From the NCBI GenBank assembly GCA_030068525.1, contig JASJOS010000020.1, positions 1 to 64,000 on the forward strand: a stretch of 64,000 bases of DNA, written 5' to 3'. The notes under the pieces are model-generated. The model was not told where the DNA came from, made no database searches, and saw only the letters and a list, made by a program, of their open reading frames with translations. This DNA is from Xanthocytophaga flava (GTDB taxonomy: Bacteria > Bacteroidota > Bacteroidia > Cytophagales > 172606-1). Of the stretch, positions 15,215 to 24,225 are shown one piece after another. Numbering within the stretch: the stretch's first letter is position 1; the number at the start of each line of letters is the position of its first letter. The translations under genes and the position numbers were made by a program.

Positions 15215-17398
15215 CTAGACAGTATCCAGATCGAAAGGCAGTTTGCGAATGCGTTTACCTGTGACAGCAAATACTGCATTGGCTAGAGCAGGTGCAAGCG
15301 GAGGTAAGCCCGGCTCACCCACACCATCAGGTTTTTCGACACTTGGAACAAGATATACCTCAATAGAAGGTATTTCACTCATACGCATCATGCGGTAATT
15401 ATCAAAGTTTGTTTGTTGTGGTACTCCATCTTTAAATGTAATGGAATCCCGGAGAGCAGCCATCAATGCCATGACAGTTGCTCCTTCTACTTGTGACTTA
15501 ACATTATCCGGATTGACTGCTGTACCACAATCAATAGCTACCACAACTTTTTCTATCTGAAGGCCACCTGTAGGTTTTTTGGAGACAAAAACTACATGGC
15601 CTGCTCTTCCTGCAAAAAACTCCCAGGCTGCTACACCTTTGCCCCATCCCTTAGGAAGAGGTTTGTCCCAACCACTTTTATCCCGAAGAAAAGTATAAAG
15701 AGATTTCATCCGAAGGTTTTTCTGGATCATACCAATACGAAAATCCAACGGATCTTTTTTGGCTGTGTGGGCTAGTTCATCAATAAAACATTCGTGAGCA
15801 AACGCGGTAGTTGTAGAGTACACCGCCCGCCACCAGCCAATAGGAAGAGTCGTTTCTGCAAAAATGTTCTGATAACTGATATTAGGTATTTCATAACTAC
15901 TCTCCTTAATGCCTTCCATCGCTCCGTCGTCTTGTCGCTGTTTGGGGTCTTTACTGCCAAACATGTTGTCCATAATAGAAGGGGCTACTACTTTATGCTG
16001 CAAGGCAATCACCTTGCCACTGGCATCCAGTCCTCCTTTGAAACTACTAACAGTTCCCGGGCGAAATGGGCCTCCTGTCATATCATCCTCTCTTGTCCAT
16101 ACTACTTTAACAGGAGCGTTGGCCTGTTTGGAAATATAGGCTGCTTCCATGATTGCATCTGCAAACAACCGACGGCCAAATCCGCCACCAAGAAATGTGA
16201 TAGTGAGTGAAATATTTTCTTCCGGAATTTTCAGGTATTCTGACAGTTCTTTCTTCGCTGAATCCGGAATCTGGGTTGGAGCCCATATATCTATTTTGTT
16301 TCCCTGTACCCAAGCTACACAGTTCTGTGGTTCCATTGGTGCATGAGCTGCAAAGGGAAGCTCGTAGATAGCTTCTACTTTTTTAGACGCTTTGGCAAAA
16401 CCTGCTGCAAAGTCTCCCTCTTTTCGTGCTGTTACTCCTTCTGTTTTTGTCAGTTCACGAAGCTGAGTATATTGCTGGTCTGTATTGACTTTGTCTACAT
16501 CTTTTGTATTCCACTCTACCTTAAGCACTTTCTTACCCTGCAGGGCTGCCCAATAGTTGTCAGCAAGAACAGCAACCCCATATAGTTTATGATTATTAAG
16601 CTTTCGCTCTGCCTGAATCACTTGTTTGACTCCTGCAATCTTTTTAGTTTCCGTATCATCTATGTTCTTTACTGTGCCATGAAATACAGGAGAACGCAAT
16701 ACTGAGACATACAACATACCTGGAATCTTAACATCAATCCCAAACTGAGCTGTGCCATTCACTTTCAATGGTATATCCGGACGGGCAATCTTTTGACCTA
16801 CCAGTTTAAAATCTTTCGGATCTTTGAGTTTGGGTTCTTTAGGCACCTGGAGTTTAGCAGCTTCTTCCACCAACTCTCCATAAGGTAAACTTTTGTTTGA
16901 GGGTTTATGGTAAATTTTTCCTTCTTTCGCATAACATTCACTTACTGGTACTTTCCAGGTGTTGGCTGCTGCCTGAGTCAGCATTTCACGAGCGGCTGCA
17001 CCTGCTTTACGCAGATCCATCCATGAACCCCGCACACTATAACTACCACCTACAGACATATCACCGTACTTTTTCTCAACCTTTGCCATGCGAATCTGCA
17101 CCTGATCTAAGATAACTTCCAGCTCTTCTGCTATAATTAAAGGCATTGACTGCCAGGTACCCTGTCCCATCTCCGGCTTATGTGCCATCAGAATTATTTT
17201 ACCATCTGAATTGATGATAATAAATGGATTTAACTCTCTGCCTGCTATAGCATCTTCACTCAGGTTTGTAAGTTGAGATGCTGCCTGTGCTTCTTTGCCT
17301 TTACAATCGGTTAATGAAAAACCAAGCACTAGCATAGCGCCTGTACTTCCTGTAAGCTGTAAAAAAGCGCGTCGGTTGATCGATTCGGAGGTCTTCAT
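15215..17398 (-). CDS. Molybdopterin-binding large subunit, isoquinoline-oxidoreductase/xanthine-dehydrogenase family
   Basis: The start is ATG at 17398 (MKTSESINRRAFLQL); the longer frame opens with TTG. A Tat signal (NRRAFLQLTG) precedes the molybdopterin-binding domains. Motifs include [15 protein letters not shown] near the N-terminus, GGGFGRRL in the middle and GEPGLPPLAPALANA near the C-terminus, matching exported IorB-like aldehyde or N-heterocycle hydroxylases. Such proteins need a 2Fe-2S small subunit. None is adjacent, unlike the paralogue at 51643-53805, whose small subunit might be shared. Part of the gene is nearly identical to that paralogue at nucleotide level. The true substrate is unknown. 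Confidence 0.88.
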   Translation of the reverse strand: MKTSESINRRAFLQLTGSTGAMLVLGFSLTDCKGKEAQAASQLTNLSEDAIAGRELNPFIIINSDGKIILMAHKPEMGQGTWQSMPLIIAEELEVILDQVQIRMAKVEKKYGDMSVGGSYSVRGSWMDLRKAGAAAREMLTQAAANTWKVPVSECYAKEGKIYHKPSNKSLPYGELVEEAAKLQVPKEPKLKDPKDFKLVGQKIARPDIPLKVNGTAQFGIDVKIPGMLYVSVLRSPVFHGTVKNIDDTETKKIAGVKQVIQAERKLNNHKLYGVAVLADNYWAALQGKKVLKVEWNTKDVDKVNTDQQYTQLRELTKTEGVTARKEGDFAAGFAKASKKVEAIYELPFAAHAPMEPQNCVAWVQGNKIDIWAPTQIPDSAKKELSEYLKIPEENISLTITFLGGGFGRRLFADAIMEAAYISKQANAPVKVVWTREDDMTGGPFRPGTVSSFKGGLDASGKVIALQHKVVAPSIMDNMFGSKDPKQRQDDGAMEGIKESSYEIPNISYQNIFAETTLPIGWWRAVYSTTTAFAHECFIDELAHTAKKDPLDFRIGMIQKNLRMKSLYTFLRDKSGWDKPLPKGWGKGVAAWEFFAGRAGHVVFVSKKPTGGLQIEKVVVAIDCGTAVNPDNVKSQVEGATVMALMAALRDSITFKDGVPQQTNFDNYRMMRMSEIPSIEVYLVPSVEKPDGVGEPGLPPLAPALANAVFAVTGKRIRKLPFDLDTV

Positions 17399-17501
17399 GG
17401 TGAGCAACGTTAGATCTGAAAGAGGAAAGATAGCTAAAAATGAAAGTATGTCAAACAGATCTTATACGAAAGGACGTGAACCCATGATTCAAGTCAGAAA
17501 C

Positions 17502-18341
17502 TTAAGTAGAAACAGAGGATTTATGACGATTTATCAGAAAAAGAATAACAATACCCGTAATGATAGCAGGGATACTTAAAATCTGTCCCATGTTCAGGAT
17601 CTGGTTATTTTCAAAATCTGTCTGGTTGTTTTTTAAGAACTCAATAAAGAATCGGAATCCAAAAAGCAGTATCAATGTCAGACCTGAGATGAAGCCATAA
17701 GGTAATACATGACGTTTGTATCTCCACAATAGAAAGGTACCTGCAAACAGAGAGAGATAAAATAGTGCTTCGTATATCTGTGTAGGATGACGTGGGACAA
17801 GTGGTAATAAGGATGGGTCGGTTTCTCGTATAAATACAAATCCCCAGGGAAGTGTAGTAGGAGTACCATAGATTTCAGAGTTAAACAAATTTCCTGTTCG
17901 AATGAAAGTACATCCTAATGTGACGGGAATAATTAGTCTGTCCATTACCCATAAGAAGGGCTGCTCCGGTTTTTTCTTTGCATACAGATAGATGGCTACG
18001 ATTATCGCAAGTGTGGCTCCATGGCTGGCAAGTCCCCGGAAGGGTGGAATAAGTAAAACCAATAGCCACTCTATAGGATTAGATAGCAGTAAGGGCCATT
18101 CATAGAATAGAAAGTGTCCTAACCGAGCTCCGATAATTGTGGCAATACTGATATAAATAGTCAGAGACTGCACATCAGTGGCAGGTTTCTGCTCCTTTTT
18201 GAAAATATAAAACAGAATCTGTTGACCTAGTATAAAACCTAACGCAAACAATAATCCATACCAGGCAAGGGGTAATGTCAAATCTCCAACAGTAAGCGTA
18301 TAGATTTCAGGAGAGATATTCCACTCAATAAACGAATACAT
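17502..18341 (-). CDS. lgt: Prolipoprotein diacylglyceryl transferase
   Basis: The multi-pass inner-membrane protein (279 residues) has the Lgt signature FIRTGNLFNSEIYG around residues 155-170. The conserved GARLGHFLFYEW and FRGLASHGA segments, the region with the essential His, come before it. It transfers the diacylglyceryl group from phosphatidylglycerol to the lipobox Cys of prolipoproteins, the first step of lipoprotein maturation. The abundant lipoproteins in this window would be its substrates. It begins 20 bp after a small sigma-factor-coupled ORF, so it may be cotranscribed with it. Confidence 0.95.
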   Translation of the reverse strand: MYSFIEWNISPEIYTLTVGDLTLPLAWYGLLFALGFILGQQILFYIFKKEQKPATDVQSLTIYISIATIIGARLGHFLFYEWPLLLSNPIEWLLVLLIPPFRGLASHGATLAIIVAIYLYAKKKPEQPFLWVMDRLIIPVTLGCTFIRTGNLFNSEIYGTPTTLPWGFVFIRETDPSLLPLVPRHPTQIYEALFYLSLFAGTFLLWRYKRHVLPYGFISGLTLILLFGFRFFIEFLKNNQTDFENNQILNMGQILSIPAIITGIVILFLINRHKSSVST

Positions 18342-18361
18342 AAATGATGTTATAAAGAATG

Positions 18362-18535
18362 TTAACAGCCCGTGACAGTTATCAAAAGAATTGTCATACA
18401 GAAGTTGAGTAGCCAGGGATAGGCTGTTGTATTTTGTTGAATAATCCTGGCGATTTCATTATCTGTCCAATGTAATTGTTGACCTGTTTGGTCTTTATAG
18501 GATTCCCACAGGGGTTTTAGTTCTTCAAGATTCAT
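18362..18535 (-). CDS. 57-residue membrane microprotein coupled to the ECF sigma gene
   Basis: An ATG at 18535 overlaps the sigma-factor stop as ATGA. The product reads MNLEELKPLWESYKDQTGQQ, continues with a helix-prone segment, then has one hydrophobic segment (about 40-57) and ends in GC. The opening matches the start of membrane proteins that commonly follow ECF sigma genes in Bacteroidota, but those usually run to about 150-200 residues. It may be a truncated or mini anti-sigma partner. Whether it is functional or decayed is open. It is followed after 20 bp by lgt. Confidence 0.65.
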   Translation of the reverse strand: MNLEELKPLWESYKDQTGQQLHWTDNEIARIIQQNTTAYPWLLNFCMTILLITVTGC

Positions 18536-19035
18536 GTAGCTGATAATTTTAAGAGTTTAAACAGGCGAACTTTGATTCTATTGATGCGTGTGCTGACGTT
18601 AGTCCTGCTCATTTTTAGCAGATGTGCCATTTCATCATAGCTATGTTCATCAAGATATAACATGATAACCGCTTTGTCCACTTCTGATAGTTGACTAATT
18701 GCCTGATACAAATTCTCAATAGATGTTTCTAAGCCGGAGGTTTCCGATTCCGGAATCTGAAGAATCGCTTCTGATAAAGATTGTCTGCCAGGTTTATTTT
18801 TTTCTTTGCGTAATCTGGAAAATATAGTGTTAAGGGCAATCCGATAGATCCAGGTAGAAGCTTTGGACTGAAATTTAAATGCAGGGTAAGACTTCCAGAG
18901 TTGTAGCACAATCTCCTGAAATACATCTTTTCTATCATCCACAGATACAAAGTAAAGGGAGCAAATACTGTGAATCAGTTTCTGCTGAGAAGAGATCAAC
19001 TCGATAAACTCTTTTTGCAATTTGTCTTGAGCCAC
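18532..19035 (-). CDS. ECF-type RNA polymerase sigma factor
   Basis: The 167-residue protein has sigma region 2 (KDVFQEIVLQLWKSYPAF, STWIYRIALNTIFSRLRKEK) and region 4 (VIMLYLDEHSYDEMAHLLKMSRTNVSTRI), the standard ECF layout. It recruits core RNA polymerase to specific promoters, often for envelope stress or glycan uptake. Its stop overlaps the start of a short membrane-protein ORF as ATGA, so the partner is translationally coupled. No SusC/SusD pair or classical FecR is adjacent. Confidence 0.92.
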   Translation of the reverse strand: MAQDKLQKEFIELISSQQKLIHSICSLYFVSVDDRKDVFQEIVLQLWKSYPAFKFQSKASTWIYRIALNTIFSRLRKEKNKPGRQSLSEAILQIPESETSGLETSIENLYQAISQLSEVDKAVIMLYLDEHSYDEMAHLLKMSRTNVSTRINRIKVRLFKLLKLSAT

Positions 19036-19247
19036 GTTGCTACTTGGTAATGGTTTATCTGATTAGTCGTTTGGATGATCAAAAAGTCACACTAGAGCTT
19101 TAATTTATTTAGAGCAGTAAGTAAATATGCTGAAAGTATATATGATAACTAGTATTATATGAAATGTTTTACATACGAAATTAGTATTTGTTTGATAGTT
19201 AGATGGTTATGAGTATTTTTCGGGTAAGCTAATTTATATACTGCCCT

Positions 19248-19649
19248 ATGATCATTTCTGCTACTATAAGGAACAGTAATCAGGAAAATGATATTACAGT
19301 TTCTACAAACACTAATACCAGAGAGGTTTCTATTCCAGGCAAGACAGACGGCCGTGGTTCTTCTGTCAATGGGGGAGAACTTTTGTTTCTAGCTCTGGCC
19401 ACTTGTTTTTGCAATGATGTTTACAGAGAAGCTGCCCGAAGAGAAATGCAGATAGAGCTGGTGGAAGTAACGGTTTCCGGAGAGTTTGGTAAGGAAGGAG
19501 AAGCTGGCTCAAATATCACATACACTGCCTCTATTCAATCATCCAATAGTTCTGCAGAACAAATTAAAGACTTGATTTTGCATGTGGATAAAGTGGCTGA
19601 AATACATAATACATTGCGAAAAGGTGTAAGCGTTTCACTGCAAGAATAA
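19248..19649 (+). CDS. OsmC-family protein
   Basis: The 133-residue product has the OsmC/Ohr fold signature GGELLFLALATCFCNDVYREAARR with a cysteine in the expected region, and a C-terminal segment with KVAEIHNTLRKG. OsmC/Ohr proteins are thiol peroxidases for organic hydroperoxides. YhfA-like members lack a clear second cysteine, and here the two Cys are close together (CFC), so peroxidase function is uncertain. It is monocistronic, divergent from the ECF sigma gene, with about 210 bp between them. Confidence 0.88.
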   Translation: MIISATIRNSNQENDITVSTNTNTREVSIPGKTDGRGSSVNGGELLFLALATCFCNDVYREAARREMQIELVEVTVSGEFGKEGEAGSNITYTASIQSSNSSAEQIKDLILHVDKVAEIHNTLRKGVSVSLQE

Positions 19650-19945
19650 CTTAGGACTGGTTGAGTGCTGTAAAGAAACCTATTTCAGGGATAAGCTATT
19701 GCGTCAAATACCTGTTTTCTAAAATGCGTATTTACACTCTTTCATCTGGACTGCAGGCTTGATAAATTTGTCTTCATCATGGTGCTATTCAATGGTCTCA
19801 TGAAAGATTATTTATATGTAGCCTAACACCTGCCAATCAGGGATAAACAAACATTTTTTGTAGGTGGAATACTTATCAGCTTGATTATTCCTGATTGTTT
19901 TTAGTAAAGATATTTTCGTCTTTGTTAATCATAGTTATACAACCT

Positions 19946-19974
19946 AAAGGCCTCGCTGTTTCAGTGAGGCCTTT
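19946..19974 (+). terminator. Hairpin terminator upstream of the permease region
   Basis: AAAGGCCTC (19946-19954) pairs with GAGGCCTTT (19966-19974); the inner CTG/CAG pair extends the stem. It ends in T residues and lies about 300 bp after the OsmC stop. Confidence 0.6.
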
Positions 19975-20009
19975 GTGATATAATAGTCTGATTACTCCTG
20001 TTTTAAAAC

Positions 20010-20035
20010 GGACATTTACTGTCCAATACCGGACA
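20010..20035. promoter_or_regulatory. Array of alternating GGACA/TGTCC half-sites
   Basis: GGACA (20010-20014), TGTCC (20020-20024) and GGACA (20031-20035) alternate in orientation with 5- and 6-nt spacers. They form two overlapping inverted repeats about 200 bp upstream of the permease start. It looks like a binding site for a dimeric regulator. Confidence 0.45.
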
Positions 20036-20097
20036 CATTATAGTGCTCTATATTCTGAAAACCTCCTTTTTAGCCCTGTTTGCAAGCTTTTCCTTTT

Positions 20098-20113
20098 TGG
20101 CAGACCATTTGTT
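20098..20113 (+). promoter_or_regulatory. Weak sigma-54-like -24/-12 element
   Basis: TGGCAG-ACCAT-TTGTT has the GG of a -24 box and TTG at the right spacing, but the -12 GC is GT. Combined with the upstream half-site array it could be a sigma-54 promoter with an enhancer. The call is tentative. Confidence 0.3.
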
Positions 20114-20237
20114 ATACATTTACATAACTAATGGTGTTGCCTGGGGAAAGAAGCCTGATATTCGGTTTTGTTGGATAGTTGTTTAACTCTAGGCTCTGAC
20201 CTTAACAAGTGCACTCTGATTTTTATCTCACTATAAT

Positions 20238-22847
20238 ATGAAACCGAAGTCTGTTGTGCAGCCACCACGCTGGGCTACCCGATTATTGCATATTTTTTGT
20301 CCTTCTTACTTGCTTGAGGAGGTAGAGGGAGATCTGGAAGAATTGTTTGAGCAGCGCATTCAACATATGGGCCAGACGCAGGCCAGGTTACGATATATTA
20401 CAGATGTATTGAGCCTGATGAGACCCTCTGTCATTAAACGATACAAAGAACGTTCTACTATATTCTATACCAATATGCTTCGAAATTACTTGACTATTGC
20501 TTTTCGCAATCTCACCAAACAAAAGGGCTACTCCTTTATTAATATTACAGGTCTGGCAACAGGCATGGCAGTCGCGATATTGATCGGACTCTGGATATAT
20601 GATGAACTTTCTTTTAATAAACAGTTCAAGAACCATGAACGGATTGCTCAGGTCTGGCAGTTTGTTTCGTTCTCAGCGGAAAAATCTGCCTATGATGTAA
20701 TGCCCATTCCGTTACGGGACGAATTACGTGAGAAATATTCGGATTTTGAAGCAGTGAGTCTGGCTGTTAGACGAGGGGCCATCTTAGCCTCTGGTGAGAA
20801 TCAAATAGCCAGACAGGGGAGATATACAGAGCCTGATTTTATACAGATGATGTCTGTTCCGGTTGTGAAAGGGACAAGCTTTACCAACAAAGATGTGCAT
20901 GTTGTCTTGTTGTCTGAGTCTACTGCACAAGCAATGTTTGGGACAGGCGATCCCATTAATCAAGTTGTGAAGATAAGCAACAAAGAAACGGTAAAGGTGA
21001 TTGGTGTATACAAAGACTTTCCTTATAACAGTGATTTTTATGAGGCATCGTTTCTGGCTCCCTGGAATCTGTTTCTGTCAACAGATGAAGGGGCAAAGCG
21101 AGCAAAAGATCAATGGGACGAAAATTCCTATCTGATCTATGCCCAACTGAAACCCGGAGCAGATTTTGATCAGGTGTCTGCTAAAATAAAAGACATTCGC
21201 ATGCGAAAAGAGGATCCTCCAGCATATAAACCTGAGTTTTATCTGTATCCTATGGATAAATGGCATCTCTATTCTGACTTTGAAGATGGTGTAATTGTGG
21301 GTGGACTCATTGAATTTGTGTGGTTGTTTGGTATTATCGGAGCCTTTGTTTTGCTACTAGCCTGTATCAATTTTATGAATCTCTCCACTGCCCGTAGTGA
21401 GAAGCGAGCAAGAGAGGTAGGTATTCGGAAAGCTATTGGTTCTGTTCGGGGACAGCTTATTGTCCAGTTTTTCTGTGAATCTTTGTTACTATCCTTACTG
21501 GCCTTTGTATTAGCATTGGCGATTGTATTGTTTGCATTGCCATTGTTTAATCAGATCGCAGACAAACAGATGGCTATTCTCTGGCTGAATCCCTGGTTCT
21601 GGTTAGTGGGAATTGGATTTAGCGTATTTACCGGATTGATAGCAGGAAGCTATCCAGCTTTATATCTGTCTTCCTTTAATCCAGTTAAGGTCTTAAAAGG
21701 AACGTTTCGGGCTGGGCGCTGGTCTGCTATTCCTCGTCAGGTATTGGTTTCCTTTCAGTTTACGGTTTCCATACTATTAATCATTGGGACGATTATTGTT
21801 TTTCGTCAGATCGAACATGCAAAAGATCGTCCTGTAGGATATACCCGCAATGGACTTATTGAAGTGAGTATGAATACACCTGATCTGAAAGGGCATTATG
21901 ATGCTTTGCGAACTGATCTGAAAAATACAGGTGTGGTTGCTGAAATGGCTGAAGCAAATGCGCCTATTACTGTACAATATGGAGGCACAACAGATATATC
22001 ATGGAATGGGAAAACCCCGGATATGCATCCGTTGGTAATGGTGAACCAGGTAACACATGAATATGGAAAAACCATTGATTGGCAAATCAAGGAAGGCCGT
22101 GATTTTTCCAGAGAATATTCTACAGATTCGTCGGCTGTTATTTTGAATGAGGAAGCAGCAAAACTCATGAATTTTAAACATCCGATAGGGGAGAGGGTAA
22201 AATCAAGTGGGAAGGAATTTATTGTGATCGGAGTAATTAAAAATCTGATTAAACAATCTCCTTTTGAGTCGCCTGATCCTTCTGTTTTTATAGTGAATTA
22301 CCGGGCAGCTAGTATTATTACCATTAAACTAGCACCTCAATCAACTGCTGCAGATGCACTTTCAAAGATAGAAGATGTTTTTCGAAAGTATAACCCGTCT
22401 GCTCCCTTTGAATACAAGTTTGTAGATGAAGAGTATGCCCGGAAGTTTTCGCATGAAGAACGAATTGGTAAGCTGGCGGGTATATTTGCCAGTCTGGCTG
22501 TATTAATCAGTGTACTGGGGTTATTTGGCCTGGCTTCTTTTGTTGCTGAACAACGCACCAAGGAAATTGGTATCCGAAAAATATTAGGGGCTACAATGGG
22601 TAGTCTCTGGCAGTTATTAACCAAAGAGTTTGTCGTGTTGGTGCTCATTTCATTTGTCATTGCCACGCCAATTAGCTGGTATTTTCTTAGCAAGTGGTTG
22701 CAATACTATGAATACCGTACCTCTATTTCCTGGTGGATTTTTGTTGTTACTGGTGCAGGTGCCTTATTACTTACAATCCTGACCGTAAGTTTTCAGTCTA
22801 TCAAAGCCGCATTAATTAACCCTGTACGTGCGTTACGCAGTGAATAA
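20238..22847 (+). CDS. FtsX/MacB-type ABC transporter permease with prefix domain
   Basis: The 869-residue protein begins with a cytoplasmic permease-prefix segment (PPRWATRLLHIFCPSYLLEEVEGDLEELFEQR, about 8-40), then a TM helix, a MacB-like periplasmic core (about 120-320) and an FtsX domain. A second core and a second FtsX domain at the C-terminus carry FGLASFVAEQRTKEIGIRK. The total is about eight TM segments in the duplicated layout. These permeases occur in many copies in Cytophagales, usually without an adjacent ATPase. None is next to it here. The cargo is unknown; peptide export or stress signalling is possible. Confidence 0.88.
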   Translation: MKPKSVVQPPRWATRLLHIFCPSYLLEEVEGDLEELFEQRIQHMGQTQARLRYITDVLSLMRPSVIKRYKERSTIFYTNMLRNYLTIAFRNLTKQKGYSFINITGLATGMAVAILIGLWIYDELSFNKQFKNHERIAQVWQFVSFSAEKSAYDVMPIPLRDELREKYSDFEAVSLAVRRGAILASGENQIARQGRYTEPDFIQMMSVPVVKGTSFTNKDVHVVLLSESTAQAMFGTGDPINQVVKISNKETVKVIGVYKDFPYNSDFYEASFLAPWNLFLSTDEGAKRAKDQWDENSYLIYAQLKPGADFDQVSAKIKDIRMRKEDPPAYKPEFYLYPMDKWHLYSDFEDGVIVGGLIEFVWLFGIIGAFVLLLACINFMNLSTARSEKRAREVGIRKAIGSVRGQLIVQFFCESLLLSLLAFVLALAIVLFALPLFNQIADKQMAILWLNPWFWLVGIGFSVFTGLIAGSYPALYLSSFNPVKVLKGTFRAGRWSAIPRQVLVSFQFTVSILLIIGTIIVFRQIEHAKDRPVGYTRNGLIEVSMNTPDLKGHYDALRTDLKNTGVVAEMAEANAPITVQYGGTTDISWNGKTPDMHPLVMVNQVTHEYGKTIDWQIKEGRDFSREYSTDSSAVILNEEAAKLMNFKHPIGERVKSSGKEFIVIGVIKNLIKQSPFESPDPSVFIVNYRAASIITIKLAPQSTAADALSKIEDVFRKYNPSAPFEYKFVDEEYARKFSHEERIGKLAGIFASLAVLISVLGLFGLASFVAEQRTKEIGIRKILGATMGSLWQLLTKEFVVLVLISFVIATPISWYFLSKWLQYYEYRTSISWWIFVVTGAGALLLTILTVSFQSIKAALINPVRALRSE

Positions 22848-22857
22848 TGTTATCTCT

Positions 22858-22888
22858 CATGCATCTGAATAGATTATTCAGGTGCATG
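22858..22888. terminator. 14-bp hairpin between convergent permease and cytochrome genes
   Basis: CATGCATCTGAATA and TATTCAGGTGCATG pair (one G-T wobble) with a 3-nt loop. The hairpin overlaps the cytochrome stop codon. There is no T tail on either side. Confidence 0.45.
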
Positions 22889-24043
22889 GCTTTGACCAAG
22901 CATTTTCAAATACTGTATAAGTACTGGATATTGCTCTTCCGGAATGATATTTTCAAAAGCTGGCATTTGGGTATTACCAAAGGCTTTGGGATTCTGAATA
23001 TATTTCTTCAGTGTTTCATTATCATATTTGTTGAATGCTTGTGTGAGGTCAAAAGGACTTTTACCATCAGTACCATGACATGACTTACAGGAATAGTTTG
23101 TATATAGTTCTTTTCCTGAATAACCATCTCGTAGGTTGGTATCTTTCCGTTTTACGTTATTATCAATAGGGGGGATTGATTTGAGGTAGGCATATATTGA
23201 AGACACTTCATCCTTTGTAAGCTCTGAATACAATGGCATTGGAAACGCAAGAGCCTGATTGTTTTTCGAGATACCTTCCTGTAATGCCTTTCTGAGATCT
23301 TCCTCTGTCCAATTCGCGATACCTGTTGCATGAAAGGTAAGGTTAGGTGACTGAATAGTTTTATTGTCAGCACCTTTCATTCTGTTTCCTCCTCCCATGT
23401 ATCCTTTTGATTTTTCAGGCTCAGCAATGTTCAGAGACGGATAGCTTTTGGAGTGACAATGAAAACAGGCCAGATTATCTACCAGATACCTACCTCTGCT
23501 TATTTTGTTTGCTGATAACTTCATACTGGCTTGAGTAGGATAAGGAAGTGGTTTGGACATACTGATACCGAATCGTCCTATGGGTGTATATTTTGTTTTA
23601 CCAGGATTTCGGGCAGATGCTTTAACCAGTGTATCATCTGACTGGAGGTAGGCAATGATAGTATTCAGATCTTCATCTGATATATTGGGACGTTTCATGT
23701 AAGGCATCAGTTTACCTGTTCTGGAAATGCCGGTTCGTATCAGGTAAGCAAGTTCGCTGGCTGCATAACTGCCTATACCTGCTTCTGGATCTTTGGTAAT
23801 GTTACTGGCATATATATGTCCGAGCATTCCGGGAGAGTCTTCGAGTTTCTTACCACTATAATCTTTGGTAGAGGCATTATAGTGACATGGGCCACATAGC
23901 AACATAGTCAACCTTTTGCCTTCTGTAATGGACACTTGAACAGGTTTATAATTTATCTGTTCTACAGGATAGTAGAGTTTACAGGCTGTCAACAAGGTAG
24001 CACAGCAAAGTGAAAAAATACCTGGGAATGAAAAGTGTCGCAT
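22874..24043 (-). CDS. Triheme cytochrome c lipoprotein
   Basis: The start is ATG at 24043, giving a lipoprotein signal ending LLTAC. The longer frame from 24166 would place the signal internally. There are three CxxCH heme sites: CGPCH, CFHCH and CKSCH. This is the layout of cytochrome c subunits of membrane-bound alcohol, gluconate and aldehyde dehydrogenases, and of cytochromes associated with Tat-exported molybdenum hydroxylases. It could accept electrons from the molybdopterin subunits encoded at 15215 and 51643. That link is inferred, since it is not in the same operon. Confidence 0.87.
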   Translation of the reverse strand: MRHFSFPGIFSLCCATLLTACKLYYPVEQINYKPVQVSITEGKRLTMLLCGPCHYNASTKDYSGKKLEDSPGMLGHIYASNITKDPEAGIGSYAASELAYLIRTGISRTGKLMPYMKRPNISDEDLNTIIAYLQSDDTLVKASARNPGKTKYTPIGRFGISMSKPLPYPTQASMKLSANKISRGRYLVDNLACFHCHSKSYPSLNIAEPEKSKGYMGGGNRMKGADNKTIQSPNLTFHATGIANWTEEDLRKALQEGISKNNQALAFPMPLYSELTKDEVSSIYAYLKSIPPIDNNVKRKDTNLRDGYSGKELYTNYSCKSCHGTDGKSPFDLTQAFNKYDNETLKKYIQNPKAFGNTQMPAFENIIPEEQYPVLIQYLKMLGQSHAPE

Positions 24044-24173
24044 AAATGTAGTGATCTTATTATCAAATCTAAGAAAACTAATACCAGAGATAGGTGAGTA
24101 ATCTGTATGAAATGTGTGTTTTGTGAGATGAGTTGTTTGGGTCAATAAGAGGGGAGGGATACACATAAATGAA

Positions 24174-24200
24174 CAAAGCTCTGCATTATACAGAGCTTTG
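24174..24200 (-). terminator. Terminator after the M81 peptidase gene
   Basis: CAAAGCTCTG (24174-24183) and CAGAGCTTTG (24191-24200) form a perfect 10-bp stem with a 7-nt loop. It lies 26 bp after the M81 stop on the minus strand and is followed by a moderately T-rich stretch. Confidence 0.65.
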
Positions 24201-24225
24201 CAGGAAGAGTAAACTAATAAGGTGA

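Larger units (their letters stand above)
19650..20237. other. 588-bp intergenic region with terminator and regulatory repeats
   Basis: No convincing ORF is present on either strand. It contains the hairpin 19946-19974, the alternating GGACA/TGTCC array at 20010-20035 and a GG-N10-GT element at 20098-20113, all upstream of the FtsX-type permease. Remaining sequence shows nothing I can assign. Confidence 0.6.

Noticed and set aside
22847-23083. Plus-strand frame after the permease
   Set aside because: It is antisense to the heme-binding C-terminal part of the cytochrome and has no coding features.
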